Below, one piece after another: positions 3,985 through 7,240 of a DNA stretch of 7,240 nucleotides. The stretch's first letter is position 1. Each line of letters begins with the position of its first letter. The position numbers and the translations under genes are program-made. The notes below the pieces were generated by a model, which was given only the letters and a program-made list of their open reading frames with translations, did no database searches and was not told where the DNA came from. The DNA is from JBLFWJ01 sp047611425 (GTDB lineage: Bacteria; Bacteroidota; Bacteroidia; UBA10329), in assembly GCA_047611425.1 (NCBI GenBank), contig JBLFWJ010000165.1, positions 1 to 7,240 of the forward strand, given 5' to 3'.

Positions 3985-6966
3985 TTATCGAACTACAGTA
4001 AATTTCTTTTGATATCTGCTTCCGTCATTCTGCAGAATCAATTCATACGTTCCAGGAAAAAAGTCCGCTGTATTCACACTAATCTTTGATTGGCCGGTTC
4101 TCAATTGAATAGCTGATTCAGTCTTCACAATTCGTCCCATCACATCAACAATATTCAAGTTAAGCTCGATTGGTTCATTCACTTCTAACGTTGCAATTAG
4201 AACCGTTGTTACTGGATTAGGAAATACGTTGATGTCACTAACACCTTCAATTTCGGCAATGGAGTTGCCGTCTCTTGGCTCCCAGATGTACAACTCATCT
4301 ACCGCTGCTTCAATCAAACTACCACCGTCAAGGTTTTGACCGAGTCTTATACTATCAGAAGCAACAAACCGCATTTGAAACGTAGAGGTTACTGGTAGGT
4401 AATCCGACACACGGAATGCCACTCTTCTCCAACTCATGTCTTGAGTAAGTGTGTTTTCAAAACTGACCCAATTCGTACCATCGCTGGTTAGCTCAACCTG
4501 CCACCAATCGGCTCCTGGATTTGCACCTCCTGGAGGCCCATTCGTGTAGTAACGATAGTAGGTTACTGCGGGATCATCATATTGGGTTAGGTCGAATACA
4601 GGTGTAACTAAGGTTGTTTTACCACCATCAACATCATTCTCACCAATTCCACCTCCAACAGATCCATTGCCAGTTAATGCACAAGCAACATTACCGCCAC
4701 CGGTTGTGACATCTGCATCCGTTTGAACCATTACCCCATTATCTGCAAATGAAGGAATTGGGATATCAATCACCCATATCCCCGTAGTAGCATCATCACT
4801 CGGTAAGCCCTCGGTCCAATTTCCTTGTTGATTGTCGAAGTCTTCAAACTGAGCAGTTTCGTAACCAACCATTATGAAGTTGGGAACGTTTGGATATGGT
4901 TCCAAGTGAGCCGCAACAGGCCTTACTCCTGAAAGGGAACCATCTAGATTTACCAGCCCCACGAAGTAACCAATCACGGTTCCGTTTGGCTGACCCGGAA
5001 TTGTAGCCGAGTATTCAATACCAGAAGTATTGACTAAATCAAGTTCCGTCAAGTTCGTTTCATCATTCAGCGCATAAAACAATTTAGCTCCATCTAAAGC
5101 CCAAGGGTAAACTAGCGTTACATCAACATTAACCGGTATGTCATCTTCGTTTGAAGCCATGATAGGATCATGATCCAAAGTAGCATTGGACAAAAGTGTA
5201 ATGCCATGAATTCCGAATGCCGTTACGATGTCGATGTCATTTGGTGTTCCATTTTCAATGTTGTTGTCTCCACCATTTGCAGGCACATCATCCAATTGAA
5301 GAGCTTCTACCAAAACCTCAGTAAATGCCGTTCCTTCATCTCCATTAGGAGCAGAAATAGTCGCATTAAAGGTCTCAGAAAAGAGGTCCATCATCTGCTG
5401 AACATCTCCCCAGATTACCCCAAGATCCCACCATGCACCAGCGATAATCTCACCATCTGCATGAACTTCTCCAATAATATCAATTGGATAAACTTTTGGG
5501 TCGATGTCATACCTTCGAATGAAACTCAATGGATCGCTCATGCTCGTTCCAGCCCCTAAAATCGCATTTTGAGTAATTCCCATGCCCCATATATCCGCAT
5601 AACCTTCTCCCATAGCTCCATTTCCGAAATTCGCTCCTTGATCTTGGTAATACTTGTCATTAATTCCATGTCCATACTCATGGTAAACCACGTCTCCTAC
5701 GTTTGCGAAAGACGTACAATCATTTCCTTCTAAGTAGAAGTTGATTGAAATACCATTGTAGAATGCATTGCAATCGCCTGCTAAGTCGACATTGGTCTGA
5801 AGTGGCACATCCATATCGGTAAATGCCGGAAACTTCGTTTTCATGTAATCATGAACAATGTTTACGTGGTAATAAGCCGACATTTCTTCAGTACTTGCAT
5901 TACCATCAAAACTCACATTAGTTGGTCCGTTATTGACTGTTGTAGTAAATTCTGGTGTTACTCCATTGGTCTGCACATAACTGTAAAGACCTCTAAGTCG
6001 CACTGTTGCATTACCAGCACTCAATCCTGAACTGATGTTTCCGTTGATGTCAGCATTCATGATAGAACCACCTTGCTGAACTTCAATATTTGCTAATGGA
6101 TTATTGACAGCAGTTACGAATGGATTTTCCTCGTGAACGGTTCCATTAATGCTCAAGCTTGGCCCGCCAGGTAAACTATTGCAGGTGTGTTCTTCAGGTA
6201 AGTCTTTACCATGGTCACAATGCATAACCAAATTGGTTCTGCATAAAACAACACCTGAGTTGGCATCAACTAACGTGACGTATCGTCCAGGAATCCGGGC
6301 TTCATTCATCGTTTCAATTTCCATCTCGTAAACAAGATGATACTCCATCAATCCGTTAACTGGGATTGGTAAAACCTTAAGCTCAGATTCGGGATGAATA
6401 CCTGTAATCTCACCAATCATGTTGCCTTGCCCCGACTGAATTGCCGCTGCAATACTAATTGTAGGTTCAATAGAAAGATTGATGTTATGAACGTCTGCCT
6501 TGAACTGATTTACTTCGTTGTTCTCGGTCAGCTTCACTTTAACACGACTGTCGATCACCTTCAATCCCAAATGGGTTTGAGTGAAGTTTACATACGTGTT
6601 GTGCTTCCCGTTAACAACCGATGTCAATTCAAGATCATCAATATGAAGATCAAATCCAGCCAATTGATTCGAAAGGAAATTCAATGCTCGATCTTCGGCA
6701 GAAGACCCAGATGTTAAGATAGGACGGCCATAAGCCAAAGCAGGCATCATCGTTTCTTCCTTGAACTGAACGTACCAAGTACCATTGGCCGACAAGAAAT
6801 CTTGCCAAGCAGCCATTTCGCGTGCGCTTCTTTGCAAAGCTTCATTCGGAACACTTTTGTTGTTGGTTATGTACCGGACTTGATTGCGGTCAGCACCGCC
6901 AGTTGGGTCGGTAGAAAATGCCATCGTAGTCGACAATAGCATAATTAGAGTAAAGATCTTTCTCAT
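3985..6966 (-). CDS. Secreted M36 (fungalysin)-type zinc metallopeptidase with T9SS sorting domain
   Basis: This is a 993-residue exported protease. A Sec signal peptide covers residues 1 to about 18 (MRKIFTLIMLLSTTMAFS). Residues ~60-245 resemble the FTP/PepSY-type propeptide that keeps thermolysin-like and fungalysin enzymes inactive. The catalytic domain spans ~270-595. HEYGH at 429-433 supplies zinc ligands H429 and H433 and the general base E430; GEGYAD at 453-458 supplies the third ligand, E454. VHADGEIIAGAWWDLG (501-516) matches the fungalysin H..GE.WA..LW pattern. Residues ~600-700 look Ig-like (YSATIPGQPNGTVIGYFVG), and ~705-896 look like a jelly-roll domain. The last ~85 residues are a type A T9SS sorting domain (NVFPNP at 913-918, DVMGRIV at 941-947, PGTYELIL at 971-978, final KKFTVVR), normally removed on export through the outer membrane. 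The likely role is digestion of external protein. M36 is my best assignment; a related M4-like family is possible. Confidence 0.9.
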   Translation of the reverse strand: MRKIFTLIMLLSTTMAFSTDPTGGADRNQVRYITNNKSVPNEALQRSAREMAAWQDFLSANGTWYVQFKEETMMPALAYGRPILTSGSSAEDRALNFLSNQLAGFDLHIDDLELTSVVNGKHNTYVNFTQTHLGLKVIDSRVKVKLTENNEVNQFKADVHNINLSIEPTISIAAAIQSGQGNMIGEITGIHPESELKVLPIPVNGLMEYHLVYEMEIETMNEARIPGRYVTLVDANSGVVLCRTNLVMHCDHGKDLPEEHTCNSLPGGPSLSINGTVHEENPFVTAVNNPLANIEVQQGGSIMNADINGNISSGLSAGNATVRLRGLYSYVQTNGVTPEFTTTVNNGPTNVSFDGNASTEEMSAYYHVNIVHDYMKTKFPAFTDMDVPLQTNVDLAGDCNAFYNGISINFYLEGNDCTSFANVGDVVYHEYGHGINDKYYQDQGANFGNGAMGEGYADIWGMGITQNAILGAGTSMSDPLSFIRRYDIDPKVYPIDIIGEVHADGEIIAGAWWDLGVIWGDVQQMMDLFSETFNATISAPNGDEGTAFTEVLVEALQLDDVPANGGDNNIENGTPNDIDIVTAFGIHGITLLSNATLDHDPIMASNEDDIPVNVDVTLVYPWALDGAKLFYALNDETNLTELDLVNTSGIEYSATIPGQPNGTVIGYFVGLVNLDGSLSGVRPVAAHLEPYPNVPNFIMVGYETAQFEDFDNQQGNWTEGLPSDDATTGIWVIDIPIPSFADNGVMVQTDADVTTGGGNVACALTGNGSVGGGIGENDVDGGKTTLVTPVFDLTQYDDPAVTYYRYYTNGPPGGANPGADWWQVELTSDGTNWVSFENTLTQDMSWRRVAFRVSDYLPVTSTFQMRFVASDSIRLGQNLDGGSLIEAAVDELYIWEPRDGNSIAEIEGVSDINVFPNPVTTVLIATLEVNEPIELNLNIVDVMGRIVKTESAIQLRTGQSKISVNTADFFPGTYELILQNDGSRYQKKFTVVR

Positions 6967-6997
6967 TTCTTAGTAGTGATTTATCTTAAGGTTAATG

Positions 6998-7005
6998 CAA
7001 ACTTA
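6998..7005 (-). promoter_or_regulatory. Putative promoter of the peptidase gene, -7 box
   Basis: On the minus strand this reads TAAGTTTG, a perfect match to the Bacteroidota -7 consensus TAnnTTTG. It is followed by CA and lies 31 bases before the peptidase ATG. No TTG -33 element is present at the usual distance. The transcription start would fall near 6991. Confidence 0.55.
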
Positions 7006-7026
7006 GCCGAATGCTAGGATTTTGAG

Positions 7027-7040
7027 GTCATGTAGATGAC
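7027..7040. promoter_or_regulatory. Short inverted repeat in the divergent promoter region
   Basis: GTCAT-GTAG-ATGAC forms two perfect 5-base arms around a 4-base centre. It sits between the peptidase promoter box and the start of the TraR/DksA-family gene. It could be an operator half-site pair or a small leader hairpin. Arms this short occur by chance, so confidence is low. Confidence 0.2.
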
Positions 7041-7063
7041 GCGGATCCTTCAAAGATTTCACA

Positions 7064-7240
7064 ATGGAAGAAGCGCTCAAGTCTCAAATCAAAAAGAAGA
7101 TTCTCTCTCGGATCGATCTAACAAAGGATGACGTGGCCGACCTTGAGGAAATGACCAAACCTATTGCTCCTGAAAACGCCATCGGCAGAATCAGTCGGAT
7201 GGATGCGATCAACAACAAAAGTGTGAATGAGGCTTCACTC
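7064..7240 (+). CDS. TraR/DksA-family zinc-finger regulator, N-terminal part (runs off right edge)
   Basis: ATG at 7064 opens a frame that stays open for 59 codons to the window end. The product begins MEEALKSQIKKKILSRID and contains TKPIAPENAIGRISRMDAIN (residues 31-50) followed by NKSVNEASL. This PIAP-NAIGR-SRMDAINNKS block is, to my knowledge, characteristic of the small Bacteroidota TraR/DksA C4-type zinc-finger proteins (about 110-140 residues). In those the cysteine motif comes later, outside this window. DksA relatives bind the RNA polymerase secondary channel and adjust initiation, often with ppGpp; that role is inferred here because the zinc finger cannot be seen. The start is firm: the next upstream in-frame stop is TGA at 7037-7039, with no other ATG between. 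It is divergent from the peptidase gene, with 97 bases between them. Confidence 0.82.
   Translation, partial: MEEALKSQIKKKILSRIDLTKDDVADLEEMTKPIAPENAIGRISRMDAINNKSVNEASL

Noticed and set aside
5170..5559. 129-codon open frame on the + strand
   Set aside because: It lies wholly antisense to the catalytic part of the peptidase, which has clear conserved motifs; the antisense product has no recognisable features.
7011..7024. TAGGATTTTG as a + strand promoter for the DksA-like gene
   Set aside because: The gap between TA and TTTG is four bases instead of two, and there is no TTG element upstream.
7043..7048. GGATCC palindrome upstream of the DksA-like gene
   Set aside because: A six-base palindrome is expected by chance, and no longer symmetry surrounds it.

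Overview
The window looks like an ordinary chromosomal stretch from a member of the Bacteroidota, probably a Flavobacteriales-like marine or freshwater bacterium. The evidence is a secreted peptidase ending in a type IX secretion (T9SS) sorting domain, a DUF3822 gene directly before rsmD, a ribosomal protein S16 with a long C-terminal extension, promoter boxes of the Bacteroidota TAnnTTTG type, and little use of Shine-Dalgarno sequences. The lineage below phylum level is inference.

Layout. Bases 1-1796 (+ strand) hold a tightly overlapping three-gene run: the 3' end of a conserved hypothetical gene, a DUF3822 gene with a non-ATG start, and rsmD (16S rRNA guanine-N2 methyltransferase). This run meets a minus-strand operon tail to tail, with a 16-bp overlap of the coding ends. 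Read from right to left, that operon is rpsP (S16, with an acidic Ala/Glu/Pro repeat tail), rimM (30S maturation factor) and a TrmN6/YfiC-type tRNA adenine methyltransferase. The genes are 6 and 10 bp apart, so they are almost certainly co-transcribed. The two clusters together encode a ribosomal protein, its assembly factor and two RNA methyltransferases: a translation and ribosome-biogenesis neighbourhood.

A 250-bp intergenic region (3735-3984) carries the rpsP promoter and a doubtful 25-codon hydrophobic ORF on the + strand. Next, on the minus strand, is a 993-residue secreted zinc metallopeptidase of the fungalysin (M36) type, with signal peptide, propeptide, HEXXH catalytic domain, Ig-like and jelly-roll-like regions and a T9SS sorting domain. 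A 97-bp divergent promoter region separates it from the start of a TraR/DksA-family regulator gene that runs off the right edge.

I see no tRNA or rRNA genes, CRISPR array, insertion sequence, attachment site or origin. I see no convincing new biological system. The points most worth a second look are the repetitive acidic S16 tail, a 10-base leader motif shared by the rpsP and peptidase genes, the small hydrophobic ORF, and the start of the DUF3822 gene.
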